27,834 nt of DNA from IMG/VR virus record IMGVR_UViG_3300033144_002186, positions 1 to 27,834 of that record, one strand, 5' to 3'. Shown here in pieces: positions 8,056-16,600 of the stretch (its first letter is position 1; every line of letters starts with the position of its first letter). Position numbers and translations under genes: made by a program. The notes under the pieces are model-generated. The model saw only the letters and a program-made list of their open reading frames with translations. It did not search any database and had not been told where the DNA came from. The stretch is from a virus.

Positions 8056-8222
8056 CACCAGATTTCGTAGTAGTCATCGTACTCATACGACTTCCACATT
8101 GACCATTGATACAAGTCTGCGAGAAAATCTCCTAACCATACATCCATCGGGCTATTAAACCATAGTAGTCTGTCTGCTGTATGACCTATGTGATAGAACA
8201 TTATTGATAGCATCTTTCTCAT
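8052..8222 (-). CDS. Trp/Tyr-rich 56-residue microprotein
   Basis: The ORF opens MRKMLSIMFYHIGHTADRLL and ends in a strongly aromatic, acidic tail (YEYDDYYEIWW). It contains six Trp and six Tyr in 56 residues, an unusual composition that random AT-rich sequence would rarely give. Its ATG overlaps the stop of a 21-codon ORF by four bases (ATGA), so translation is probably coupled to that ORF. No strong ribosome site of its own is seen. No signal peptide or clear membrane span is present, though the C-terminus could sit at a membrane surface. I do not recognise a family. It lies in the lysis region upstream of the holin candidate. Confidence 0.6.
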   Translation of the reverse strand: MRKMLSIMFYHIGHTADRLLWFNSPMDVWLGDFLADLYQWSMWKSYEYDDYYEIWW

Positions 8223-8284
8223 TCCGAAATTCTTCGTTCCGAGTAATTAAGGACGAAACCTGATGATTTGTTACTAATTTTCAT
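8219..8284 (-). CDS. 21-residue leader ORF coupled to the Trp/Tyr-rich gene
   Basis: This ORF encodes MKISNKSSGFVLNYSERRIS plus one residue. A good AAGGA ribosome site lies six bases before the ATG at 8284. Its TGA overlaps the next ATG (ATGA). It may be a leader whose main task is to deliver ribosomes to the 56-codon ORF, which lacks a clear site. It is too short to judge by sequence. Confidence 0.4.
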   Translation of the reverse strand: MKISNKSSGFVLNYSERRISE

Positions 8285-8317
8285 GCTTTATCCTTATTTT
8301 TCATATTAATTCAACTA

Positions 8318-8394
8318 TTTGCGTTTCAAAACGCAAAATGTATTAACTATTTGCGTTGTATAACACAATGTAGCATAGCGTTGCGTAACGCAAC
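8318..8394. repeat. Cluster of TTGCGTT-type palindromes in the 210-base lysis-region spacer
   Basis: Three related inverted repeats lie in about 80 bases. A 20-base palindrome at 8318-8337 has TTTGCGTTT/AAACGCAAA arms. An imperfect one at 8351-8368 has TTGCGTT/AACACAA arms. A 15-base one at 8380-8394 has GTTGCGT/ACGCAAC arms. A fourth half-site (TTGCGTAATTGCA) follows. AACTATTTGCGTT and AATGTAGCATA are each repeated directly. No U-tract follows on either strand, so these look like protein-binding sites or message hairpins and not terminators. The rest of 8285-8494 shows no convincing gene. Confidence 0.7.
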
Positions 8395-8494
8395 ATTGCG
8401 TAATTGCAGAATGTAGCATAATTCGCACATTTTACTTCAAGTGGTTAGTCTCACTACCCAAACTCGCAGTTTATGTTATTTATTGCAGACAGAA

Positions 8495-8812
8495 TCACTT
8501 CTTTTTACGCTTTCCCCAACTAAGTGGGTTAATGTTAAATTCTTTTTCATAGAAATTCACTTTCTCTTCTAACTGCTCTCGCTGTATAGTTTCTTCAACG
8601 ATGTGTTTGTCAAGTAGACCCCCAATTTTAATGTCATTCGCAACCATCGCTTCTTCAAGGCTTCCCAGTCGAGACTCGATACGCCAATAACCGTAAACAA
8701 GCATCCCGACCAAAACAAGTAATTGCCCCAACCATTTGAGATTAATACTAACCACAGCATTATCATCAACGACAGTGCCCTTGTAACTTCGAGCAGTCTC
8801 AAGTTTAGCCAT
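8495..8812 (-). CDS. Single-span membrane/coiled-coil protein of marine phage type
   Basis: This 105-residue protein begins MAKLETARSYKGTVVDDNAV. One membrane span lies at about residues 27-44 (WLGQLLVLVGMLVYGYW). A charged coiled coil follows, and the end is NPLSWGKRKKK. The opening and ending resemble a small uncharacterised membrane protein that I recall from cyanophages and other marine phages. With the 107-residue gene downstream it forms a pair of one-span coiled-coil proteins. One may be the holin and the other an accessory such as an antiholin or inner-membrane spanin. No lipobox-containing partner is visible, so a spanin role is only a possibility. The ribosome site is weak. A promoter-like element lies about 20 bases upstream. 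Confidence 0.85.
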   Translation of the reverse strand: MAKLETARSYKGTVVDDNAVVSINLKWLGQLLVLVGMLVYGYWRIESRLGSLEEAMVANDIKIGGLLDKHIVEETIQREQLEEKVNFYEKEFNINPLSWGKRKKK

Positions 8813-8831
8813 TTAAACATACTATTTGGTG

Positions 8832-8860
8832 ATTATAATCCCGTATAAACATACTTTACA
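8832..8860 (-). promoter_or_regulatory. Candidate sigma70-like promoter before the lysis region
   Basis: On the minus strand TGTAAA (8860-8855) is separated by 17 bases from a perfect TATAAT (8837-8832). The TATAAT is within GATTATAATC, itself a palindrome. The -35 match is only three of six. AGTATGTTTA occurs twice around it. The element lies in the 72-base spacer upstream of the 105-codon gene, so it could drive lysis genes separately from the upstream structural genes. Confidence 0.35.
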
Positions 8861-8884
8861 GGGATTCCATATGATGTTGAAATA

Positions 8885-9100
8885 TTACTCTTTTTTACCA
8901 TCATCTTTCAATTCCTTTTCCAATTCATTGAGAAAAGATATTTTGCAAAAACTATACTGGTCAACATCAAATTGAGCCTGTCTTAATTTACCATCTATAT
9001 CACCTAAGTGATTTATAATAGCCTTTTGCTTATCTGAAAGTTTATCTTCATCATACTCTTTTCCAAATAAATTTAATTTCCTGCTCTCTTGCTTCTCCAT
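8885..9100 (-). CDS. DUF6447-like small protein
   Basis: I place the start at the ATG at 9100, giving 71 residues, because AGAGGAT lies at proper distance (about eight bases to AGAGG). A longer start at 9145 would overlap the upstream gene and has no ribosome site. The protein opens MEKQESRKLNLFGKEYDEDK and has the L-F-G-K-E-Y-x-x-D-K-L-S-D-K-Q-K core. A helix with an AQF(D)xxQ pattern follows. This is the layout of DUF6447, a short two-part protein widespread in marine phages and of unknown role. It lies between the small virion proteins and the lysis cluster. The family call is from memory of the motif and fairly confident. Confidence 0.82.
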   Translation of the reverse strand: MEKQESRKLNLFGKEYDEDKLSDKQKAIINHLGDIDGKLRQAQFDVDQYSFCKISFLNELEKELKDDGKKE

Positions 9101-9120
9101 TTTACTATCCTCTTTATTTA

Positions 9121-9585
9121 TTAAGTATTTATGTCCATTGTCCACACAGAAGTAAACATATGGTCTGTTCCACTCGCTTTAGGTGTAATATCCCATGTAT
9201 AGTGGAAATATGCTTTATTTCCTTTAGTTACCACTCTAGTTCCTGTCCAACTATCCCCATACCTCTTTGTGTTATGGTCTTCTACATTTGAGTAGGCTAT
9301 TGATTCACTACCAAGAGTTGTAGATGAACCTGCGCCTTGATCTCTGCTACCAAGTACTAAAGTTCCAGTAAAACCATTTGCTATATCATCAGTAGCGTAA
9401 TCCATCGTTAGGAATGTAATATCGAAAGGAGCAATGAGATATGTATCTGTACCTGAAGAGGATGATTCCCCAGCATCTGACCACGGTAAAAATATAGAAT
9501 CACCAGGAGCAGGTTGGTCATTAAAATTATGACAAAATATTAGATACTTTGTAGAGTCAGCTGCTCTAGTTATTATATTAGGCAT
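9121..9585 (-). CDS. Small virion protein, unknown family
   Basis: This is a protein of about 154 residues beginning MPNIITRAADSTKYLIF. There are two adjacent ATGs, at 9588 and 9585. The second has the better spacing (six bases) from AGGAGG, so I use it. The sequence is rich in Ser, Thr, Gly and aromatic residues and reads as a beta-rich domain, with no membrane segment or signal peptide. Segments such as FDITFLTMDYATDD and the WTGTRVVTKGNKAYFHYTWD core resemble jelly-roll head-decoration or fibre-tip domains, but no family is recognised. It follows the 125-codon gene with its ribosome site overlapping that gene's stop, which suggests coordinate expression with the fibre cluster. Confidence 0.85.
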   Translation of the reverse strand: MPNIITRAADSTKYLIFCHNFNDQPAPGDSIFLPWSDAGESSSSGTDTYLIAPFDITFLTMDYATDDIANGFTGTLVLGSRDQGAGSSTTLGSESIAYSNVEDHNTKRYGDSWTGTRVVTKGNKAYFHYTWDITPKASGTDHMFTSVWTMDINT

Positions 9586-9595
9586 CATTCACCTC

Positions 9596-9973
9596 CTATG
9601 TGTAATAAGTGAAAGTAACACCTTCACCAGATACAGTTGCATCTATATAGACATCATTTAGATCGTCTATATCAATTGAATAACTATCACCAGCATTTAA
9701 TGGTGTTCCTTGCCTTGTTGCTAACAGAGCTATACAAGTAGAGCCACCTACCACTATAATTCCAGTATTATCAGTTTCAGCTGTTATATCAACTCGTTGA
9801 CAAGTAGTCGCACCAGCAAGAACTTCTGCTGTCGCTGCTGCCGCTACAACTTTTCGTCCATTTGCTATTCCAGTAATTGAAACACTACCCGATTCTACCT
9901 TTAGAGCAGTTTCACCTACATTAAGCACTTTATTTAATATTTCCTTTGATTGATACTTTTGTAATGCACTCAT
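9596..9973 (-). CDS. Small virion protein, unknown family (cement or fibre-associated?)
   Basis: This 125-residue protein opens MSALQKYQSKEILNKVLNVG. After a short helical start it is Gly/Ala/Thr/Val-rich with alternating beta-strands, including GSTCIALLATRQGTPLNAGD and DLNDVYIDATVSGEGVTFTYYT near the end. The end pattern, in which a spatial or unit constant is followed by a Y-I-D-A-T strand, is common in small phage proteins with a beta-sandwich fold attached to heads or fibres. The ribosome site AAGGA lies eight bases before the ATG. It is placed just after the S74 fibre gene, so a fibre-associated role is possible. Function is not established. Confidence 0.85.
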   Translation of the reverse strand: MSALQKYQSKEILNKVLNVGETALKVESGSVSITGIANGRKVVAAAATAEVLAGATTCQRVDITAETDNTGIIVVGGSTCIALLATRQGTPLNAGDSYSIDIDDLNDVYIDATVSGEGVTFTYYT

Positions 9974-10022
9974 TTTACTTTTCCTTTTTTTCCGCCACCA
10001 CCGCTAACTTAATAGCAATTAT

Positions 10023-12155
10023 TTACTTTTCTAACTCAATTACCCTACTAGAGAGTTCTTGTACTGCTTTTATAAGAGGTACAACTAAAGCTTCATATTT
10101 TACCCCTTGTTTTCCATTTGGATTTTGATTCCATATATCTGATTCAATTCCTAAACTATCAAGAGCAGCTTTAACTTCCTGTGCTACTAAACCATGATTC
10201 CAACTATCATTATCAGCTGGTCTTTCATCAGGTTCACGAACAACTTCATCTTCATCATCATGTTGAGTAACCCTTCTTTTAAATCGTCTTTCGAGAATTG
10301 CTTCTGGATAATCAGCAGGATTTACTTTTTGAAATCTTACTGGTCTTAATGCACTAATAAAATCTAAACCTAAATCAGCATCCTCTATATTTCTTTTAAT
10401 TCTTTCATCTGAATATGTTGTCCATGAAACTTGAGCTTTTGCATCTGTTATAGATGTATTTCCCATAGCAATATTATTATCACCAATTCCATCTGTAGCA
10501 TATCCAAATACCATTTCATTAGTTGGAGTAGTAGTATTAAAATCTGCATCAGAACCAACAATTACACACTGTGTAGCTGTGACTACCTGTGCTGATGCAC
10601 CAGTATGCTCTCCAGCTTGATGACCGATAGCGACATTGCTGCTTCCATCTATATTGTAATAAAGAGCCTGGTGACCCATGGTGCTGTTGCCCGTTCCACT
10701 CGTATTACGATGCATACAGGCTTTCCCGATTGCCATGTTGTTATTTCCACCCAGATTATTAGTAAGAGCAAGCCTTCCGATAGCCATATTGCTGTCACCG
10801 ATAGAATTAGAAGACAGAGCAAAGGCTCCAATTGCTGTATTACTATCTGCATCATTTACAAGGAGGGCTGTATAGCCAATTGCTACATTATATTCCCCGT
10901 CTGGAGATGCATTTAGTGCATTATATCCTATCGCTACATTACGAGTTGGCTTATCAATATCGCCAGCCAAAGCTCCAGTTCCAAGACCCAAACTTACATT
11001 CGTAGCATCAGTTTTACCATCTGATAAGCCATCTATCTCAGTTGCTCCTCCACCACTTGCCTCCTCAATTATATTTCCAGAAGAATCAACAGCAAGGTAT
11101 TTTGCTGCAGTTCCAGTAAAAGTACCAATACCATAACTATTTAATTTAACACCTTGAGTTGAAAGAAGAGTCAAAGCTTCTACATTACCATTAGTTCCAA
11201 ATACAAATTGGTCTGAACTATGTTGGTATCCAATTATTCCTGCATATCTTTCACTTCCAGTAACACCATCTGAAAATGCTATAATACCCTGAGAACCTTC
11301 ACCAGCTATAGTCATCCCTCCTTCACCACTATTATATATTATAAAATCATCTCTCTGCCCAGTAAGAGCATAATCCTGTACTGCCACAGCAGTATCAGTA
11401 GTAACAACCAAGCCTCCAGTTGCAGTGTGTTTTATAGTTGTCGCATCAAGAAAAGTACCACCATTTGCCGCTGAAACAAAATCAGTTGGAATAACTTGGT
11501 CACCAGAGTTTATGTTAGATAAATTACCTAAATCAGTAATCATCTGTGCAGTAATGTTATTTGCTTCGTGTGCTACAAAAATTGGGTCAGATTCAGAGAA
11601 AGTCTCAAGAGGTTGACCTCCCATAGCACCAAGATAACCCCACTGAGTAATAGTTATTGTTTCAGTATTAATATTTTGTAAAGCAGTTATTTCAGTTGAA
11701 GCTAAATCTTCCGTTAATGCATATTTAGTATGATGTGCTCCTGCTAGTGCAGTATGAGTTGCAACAATAGCATCAACTTCACCATCAGTATATTTAGTAT
11801 GATGTGCCGATGCTAAAGCAGCGTGTGTAGCTATATCACCATCAATTTCGGCAGAATGATCTCCCCAACCATATGCAGTATCCCAATTAGCGTTATTGTA
11901 ACCTGCGACAACTGGGTATAAACCAGCGTGATTGCCCCAACCGAACGCTGTATTTGCATTAGCAGAACTTCCACCTGACCAAGTTAATGTACCACTAGCT
12001 GTGAAATTCCCAGCATTATCTATGGTAAGACCAGTAGAATTACCACTGCCATCAGTTATACTTCTTAAAGTTCCGTCAATCTCTTGATTTAGACCATCTA
12101 TCTTTAATAGACTTTTATAAGTAGCTGATGGAGTTTTTCCTGTTAAACTTGACAT
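10023..12155 (-). CDS. Tail fibre with YadA-like head repeats and S74 self-cleaving chaperone
   Basis: I start at the ATG at 12155, giving 710 residues. It forms a TAATG junction with the 55-codon gene, whereas the longer TTG start has no support. The N-terminal third is an anchor and shaft containing repeated AxAHHTKYT and GWGxH motifs. The middle carries NxAIGxxAL repeats like those of the YadA adhesin head (NTAIGAFAL, NMAIGRLAL, NMAIGKACM, NVAIGHQAG). The last 130 residues are a peptidase S74 intramolecular chaperone. S582 and K587 of YSDERIK form the Ser-Lys dyad, and the GLVAQEV motif is present. This domain trimerises the fibre and is then cut off. The mature fibre should end at about residue 581. 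It is a probable receptor-binding protein. Confidence 0.95.
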   Translation of the reverse strand: MSSLTGKTPSATYKSLLKIDGLNQEIDGTLRSITDGSGNSTGLTIDNAGNFTASGTLTWSGGSSANANTAFGWGNHAGLYPVVAGYNNANWDTAYGWGDHSAEIDGDIATHAALASAHHTKYTDGEVDAIVATHTALAGAHHTKYALTEDLASTEITALQNINTETITITQWGYLGAMGGQPLETFSESDPIFVAHEANNITAQMITDLGNLSNINSGDQVIPTDFVSAANGGTFLDATTIKHTATGGLVVTTDTAVAVQDYALTGQRDDFIIYNSGEGGMTIAGEGSQGIIAFSDGVTGSERYAGIIGYQHSSDQFVFGTNGNVEALTLLSTQGVKLNSYGIGTFTGTAAKYLAVDSSGNIIEEASGGGATEIDGLSDGKTDATNVSLGLGTGALAGDIDKPTRNVAIGYNALNASPDGEYNVAIGYTALLVNDADSNTAIGAFALSSNSIGDSNMAIGRLALTNNLGGNNNMAIGKACMHRNTSGTGNSTMGHQALYYNIDGSSNVAIGHQAGEHTGASAQVVTATQCVIVGSDADFNTTTPTNEMVFGYATDGIGDNNIAMGNTSITDAKAQVSWTTYSDERIKRNIEDADLGLDFISALRPVRFQKVNPADYPEAILERRFKRRVTQHDDEDEVVREPDERPADNDSWNHGLVAQEVKAALDSLGIESDIWNQNPNGKQGVKYEALVVPLIKAVQELSSRVIELEK

Positions 12156-12322
12156 TATTGATTCACCCAACTATTCCAATTGTAAAGTATTAAATTTTCC
12201 CATTGAACAGTAGCCATTTTTACCCAAGAATCAAAGATTGTTGAATCCCAAGTTACTATTATCTCTCCTGAAGATGAATCCCAAGTGGCAGTTGCCTTTC
12301 CTAATGATTGAGTCCACCCCAT
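12155..12322 (-). CDS. Trp-rich 55-residue protein
   Basis: This small ORF starts one base after the stop of the 163-codon gene (TAAAATG) and ends in a TAATG overlap with the S74 fibre. It therefore sits exactly in a coupled chain. The product begins MGWTQSLGKATATWDSSSGE and has seven Trp in 55 residues. These are arranged as short TWDS-type repeats at residues 13-16 and 24-27 plus four more tryptophans towards the end. The pattern suggests a small beta-stranded structural peptide, perhaps a fibre adaptor. I recall comparable Trp-rich small genes next to fibre genes in other marine phages, but no family can be named. Confidence 0.75.
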   Translation of the reverse strand: MGWTQSLGKATATWDSSSGEIIVTWDSTIFDSWVKMATVQWENLILYNWNSWVNQ

Positions 12323-12323
12323 T

Positions 12324-12815
12324 TTATCTTACAGAATGAGGTGATGTTGTACTAACGAGACTAAACATTTTTTTATTACTAGCATTATCTCCTACCTTCT
12401 TCCAAAATTCTTTCATATAATATTCTTTTGTAGGTATATCACTACCCAAGTCAGACGACATAGCTTTCACATAGTCACAAACAGCAAGACTAAGAAATCT
12501 ATTTAAATTAACATGGGAATCTTCATCTAGAGTCCCAAGTAGAACAGTTTCTTCAACTAATGTGGGATTAGCAGCACCATCTAATTCACTAGGGTCTACA
12601 TCTACAAAAGGTTCTATATAAGCAGTCCCCTCAAACATCAACCCTTCAACTATTGACTCTGACGGGTATATTAACTGCGCTCCATAGAAACTCCCAGGCA
12701 ACCTTATTTTATGACCAGCTAATTCGTCTACCCCAGCAACATCTACAGATTGCCATAAATTAATATTCCTACCTACAACTCGATAGAACCAATTTTCATT
12801 TGTTCGATAACTCAT
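12324..12815 (-). CDS. Virion-associated protein, unknown family
   Basis: This 163-residue protein opens MSYRTNENWFYRVVGRNINL. Its ATG overlaps the end of the preceding gene by one base. The first half is beta-rich (KIRLPGSFYGAQLIYPSE, GLMFEGTAYIEPF) and the second half helical (LSLAVCDYVKAMSSDLG and TKEYYMKEFWKKVGDN). A small beta domain followed by helices ending in YYMKEFWKKV is common in head-to-tail adaptors of podoviruses. Its place between the 92-codon gene and the fibres fits a connector or neck component. The assignment is by position and general shape only. Confidence 0.85.
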   Translation of the reverse strand: MSYRTNENWFYRVVGRNINLWQSVDVAGVDELAGHKIRLPGSFYGAQLIYPSESIVEGLMFEGTAYIEPFVDVDPSELDGAANPTLVEETVLLGTLDEDSHVNLNRFLSLAVCDYVKAMSSDLGSDIPTKEYYMKEFWKKVGDNASNKKMFSLVSTTSPHSVR

Positions 12816-13093
12816 TATTCTGGGTCAGTATCCTCTGATATGGTAGGAGTTTGTACCAATCTTTTGATTCGTTTATATTTACTATCCGTAGTGTCTAATA
12901 CAGATATAGATTGAAGCCTAATTAAATTAGATGGAAATGGATATTCTCTAGTTAAATCAGTTATATCCGTTTTCCATGTAGCAACTTGGTCATCACTATT
13001 TGATTGAATCAAATGTATGGCATCTCTTATCCATGCAATAGCTAAGTTGGTATTTTTAATACCAGTTCTTTCCATTACCTCCTGGACAGTCAT
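12815..13093 (-). CDS. Head-tail connector-like small protein
   Basis: This is a 92-residue product with first residues MTVQEVMERTGIKNTNLAIA. The ATG at 13093 comes one base after the previous stop (TAAAATG). An internal ATG at codon 8 has a strong AGGAGGT before it, but only two to three bases away, so the first ATG is preferred. The sequence starts with a helix-turn-helix-like pattern and an AIAWIRDAIHLIQSN helix. A single aspartate-rich linker follows, then LTREYPFPSNLIRLQSISV, where a tyrosine-proline element leads to a beta-strand. This layout, helix then Y-P-P/F strand, is common in phage connector proteins. Function is inferred. Confidence 0.82.
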   Translation of the reverse strand: MTVQEVMERTGIKNTNLAIAWIRDAIHLIQSNSDDQVATWKTDITDLTREYPFPSNLIRLQSISVLDTTDSKYKRIKRLVQTPTISEDTDPE

Positions 13094-13094
13094 T

Positions 13095-13604
13095 TTACGA
13101 TATTACAGCATATTCAACAGCAATCTGAGCAGTGCCAGCAGCATTTGCTATATCAAACCCAGTTGAGTTAGCAGCTCTTGGAAAAGTTATAGCTTCCCCA
13201 GGATACAATACTGCAATTATTTCTGTACCAACGGTGATTGAAAATGCTTCATCTGTTGTCCAGACACCAGCGGTTTTTGTTAATGCCTCACCCAATGCTC
13301 CTGCATCATATAGAGAACCAGTATTCTTAATGAAAACTACACTATTTGTTGCTCCAGTTATTGTTGGGGTTGCATTTGAATCTAAATGAGTACAAGTGCC
13401 AGTTGCCCATCCCGTAACATCGTCACCAGATGCTGTTAGTGTAATATTATCACCAGTGGGACTTCCTACAACTCCCCCACCTCCTAGCGACTTTGCTACT
13501 TCAGAATCCATTACCTTTGTGGCATTTCCCTCATCTGCTGAAAGTGCAACAGCGGGAGTCATGGATGTCGCAAACTGAATTTCATGTGTTTGTGCTACTG
13601 CCAT
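13095..13604 (-). CDS. Small beta-rich virion protein
   Basis: This 169-residue protein begins MAVAQTHEIQFATSMTPAVA. The ribosome site AAGGA lies seven bases before the ATG, and the start is one base after the stop of the large coiled-coil gene (TAAAATG). The composition is rich in Ala, Thr, Gly and Val. The strand NSVVFIKNTGSLYDAGALG and the end AANSTGFDIANAAGTAQIAV resemble small beta-sandwich proteins whose last strands read like a local unit description. Such proteins are often attached to heads or fibres. No enzyme motif, membrane span or signal peptide is present. No family can be named. Confidence 0.87.
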   Translation of the reverse strand: MAVAQTHEIQFATSMTPAVALSADEGNATKVMDSEVAKSLGGGGVVGSPTGDNITLTASGDDVTGWATGTCTHLDSNATPTITGATNSVVFIKNTGSLYDAGALGEALTKTAGVWTTDEAFSITVGTEIIAVLYPGEAITFPRAANSTGFDIANAAGTAQIAVEYAVIS

Positions 13605-13605
13605 T

Positions 13606-16600
13606 TTATTGTCCTTGTTGTTGTGCAGCGACTTGTGCTGCCATTGTTTGTTGTATCATCTTTGAATTGTTCTGGATATAAGTGCTTATTTCATTCTGCG
13701 CCCACTGATAATACTTAGACGATTCCTTCTCATAGAAAGCAACTGTTTGCTGGTCTAATGTACCAGATTGAGACTGCTCTGCTATCAAGGCTTGAAAGTT
13801 AGTAATCTCAGAAGAGAACAAAGCTACTTTACTTTGGTATTCCTGAACATTTTTATTCAAAGTATTTGTGAAATCTGCTATTTCCTTATTAATATTTTGT
13901 TGATATTCTTGCATTTCTGCTGAGTATTTTTGTAAAAGTTGTCCATCATGGGCTGACTCTAATTGAGCATCTTGTACAGAAGTCTGTACTTGAGCTTGAA
14001 ATACTGAATTCAACTCATTAAATTTATTCAATTCATTTTGCATATCCGAAGAATATATTTGCATATCACTTTGGATATTTGTTTGCCATATAGATAATTC
14101 TTTTTGTATTTCATTAATAGTATATTCTTGAATCTCGGCATTAACTGTTTGCTGATATAATCCAACATCTGCACCAAATTTTTGTAGAGAAGATGCATAT
14201 TCTTGCACATCCTTTTGGAATCCTTGTATAGCATTTTGAAGTGATAATTGGACAGCATTATCAAGATTTGATTTTTTAATATGTAATTCACTTTGAGTAT
14301 CTTGGATAGCGAGTTGCAAATCTTTTTGCAAGTTTTGAACTTTATTTTGAATATCCTCTTGGTATATAACATTTTCTTTATTAAAAACATTTAAAGCGTC
14401 TTGCAATTCAGCTTGATATTTATTAATAACTGCTCCCACTTCAGCTGTATATACTTGAGTTTTCAAACCCCATTCATTTTGCCAAGCAGATATTTCAGCA
14501 GTATTTTGTTGAATTATGTTATTTACTTCCGATGAATAAGCTTGGACTTCTGTACTATATTTTTGTATAGCTTGTGCATCATCTTGAGAAGATAATTGAG
14601 CATCTTGGATTGCAACTTGCAAAGAAGCTTGATATTCAATATTTGACTTATTGAAGATATTCAAATTATTATTAATATCAGCCTGATACTTACTTATATC
14701 CAATTGATGTTCTGATACCACCTTATTTAATTGGGCAGTAAAAATTGAAACTTGAGATTCAGACACTTGAGACTCGCCACCAATTTCTGCTTGATATGCA
14801 CTTATTATAGCAGAAACCTCTGCAGAGTATTTCTGAGTCTTAGTACTCCACTCATTTTGCCAAGAGGATATCTCTGCTGTATTTTGTTGTATGATAGAGG
14901 TTACTTCAGCTTGATAACTTTGATTATCTGCTAAATATTTTTGAATAAGTCTGTCTTGATGGGAATTATCTAATTTACCTTGCTCTAAAATCTTTTGAGC
15001 TTCCATATTAAATATGGCATTATTTTTATCAAATTCCTTAGATGCATTAGCCATTTCATTTTGATGTCTCTGAAGACCATTAGTATAATCAGCTTGAGCT
15101 AATCCCAATTGTGCTTGAAATATTTTTACTTGAGAGTCTGATACCTGAGCTTTACCCTGTTGAGTAGATGAATAAGTACTTACAATAGCCCCTACCTCTG
15201 CTGAGTATGCCTGAACTTTAGTAGTCCATTCACTTCCCCAAACTTGTATTCTTCCTTGGTTCTCTGTGACCGCAGCATTTACCTCAGTTTGGTATGCTTG
15301 AATATTTGCTTGATAAGTATTGACCTCAGCCGTATTCTTTTGAACAATCTCTTGTAATTGAGCATTGAGAACAGCAACTTGGGATTGAATAATTGATGAT
15401 TTGCCTGTAGCCTCACCTTGATACTTATTTACCAGAGCATTTAACTCAGTTGAGTATTTTGAAACCCTTGTTTGCCATTCATCTGACCAAGCCTTTATCT
15501 TTCCTTGATTTTCTGCTATTTCAGAATTCACCAAAGTTTGAAATGATTGTACATCTGTACCATACCCAGAAACTTGTGTCTGGATACCTTGAATTCTTGA
15601 TGCTGCCATTTCGGAATCTTCTTCAACATTAATCCAATCATCGAGATCAGCATAATTATAAAATGGTGAAACTGGAGCTGATGGGAAATCCCATGTTATT
15701 GTAGGGGCTTGTTCAAAAGCAAGCGAAGGAACAACAATATCTGGAGGAAGGTCTAAATCATCAACAACTTGAGTAATACCACCCCAATCTAAAACTGGTT
15801 GTATAGGAGCAGATGGAATATTCCATGTAATAGAAGGAGGTGTCTCAATATCTAATTGAGGAATAATAATTTCTGGAGGTAAAGATAAAACATCTAAAGC
15901 TTGTGATACACTAGCAAAATCATATAAAGGGCAAACAGGAATATTATAGATTGGATAATAAGAAGAAACATCAGCAAGAGTCTGGGCAGCAATTGGGTCT
16001 GGCACAGGTGGATTTGGAAAATTCCAAGAAACCGATGGAGTAGCATCATAATCTAATGATGGCAAAACGACTCCGCTAGGCATTTCCATAGCAGATAAAC
16101 TTTGAACTACGCTTGAAAAATCAAAAATAGGAGAAATTGGTATTATATAGTCATCCAAAGAATCTCCAAAAGATATTGAATTTGAACTTAATGTAGGTGA
16201 CACTGGTGGAGATGGAAAACCCCAACTCATAGATGGAAAAGAATCAACTTCCAAACTAGGCAAGACCACAGATTGAGACTCATAGGTTGGAACACTTGAA
16301 GCATTTGCCATATCGGATACACCAATTAAAGGTTTTACTATAGAATCAACACTTGCATCACTATATGTAAAACTTGGAGCATTTGGTGTAACAGGAATTA
16401 TCGTTGATATACTTAAATTATCTATACTCGGATTAGGAGTTAATGATGGCACCTGTTTTGTATAAGAAGGAGATACCCAACCCGATATATCTACAGATGA
16501 TAATGTAAGAGAAGGTGGAATAGGGGGTGATGAATCTATACTTGAATCTGCTCCAAAATTAGGCACTGCTGGAGGTGTGGGAGAAATGGGAGATGTCCAA

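Noticed and set aside
8350-8433. 27-codon minus-strand ORF across the palindrome cluster
   Set aside because: No clear ribosome site precedes it, and its codons are made by the repeated palindromes.
9101-9145. Longer start for the DUF6447-like gene
   Set aside because: It overlaps the upstream coding region and lacks a ribosome site, while the ATG at 9100 has AGAGG in place.
12156-12170. TTG start giving a longer S74 fibre
   Set aside because: The ATG at 12155 forms a TAATG junction with the 55-codon gene; the TTG has no ribosome site.
14028-14390. 120-codon ORF inside the giant coiled-coil gene
   Set aside because: It is a lysine/isoleucine-rich frame shadow of the AT-rich repeat DNA, without a ribosome site or a family pattern.
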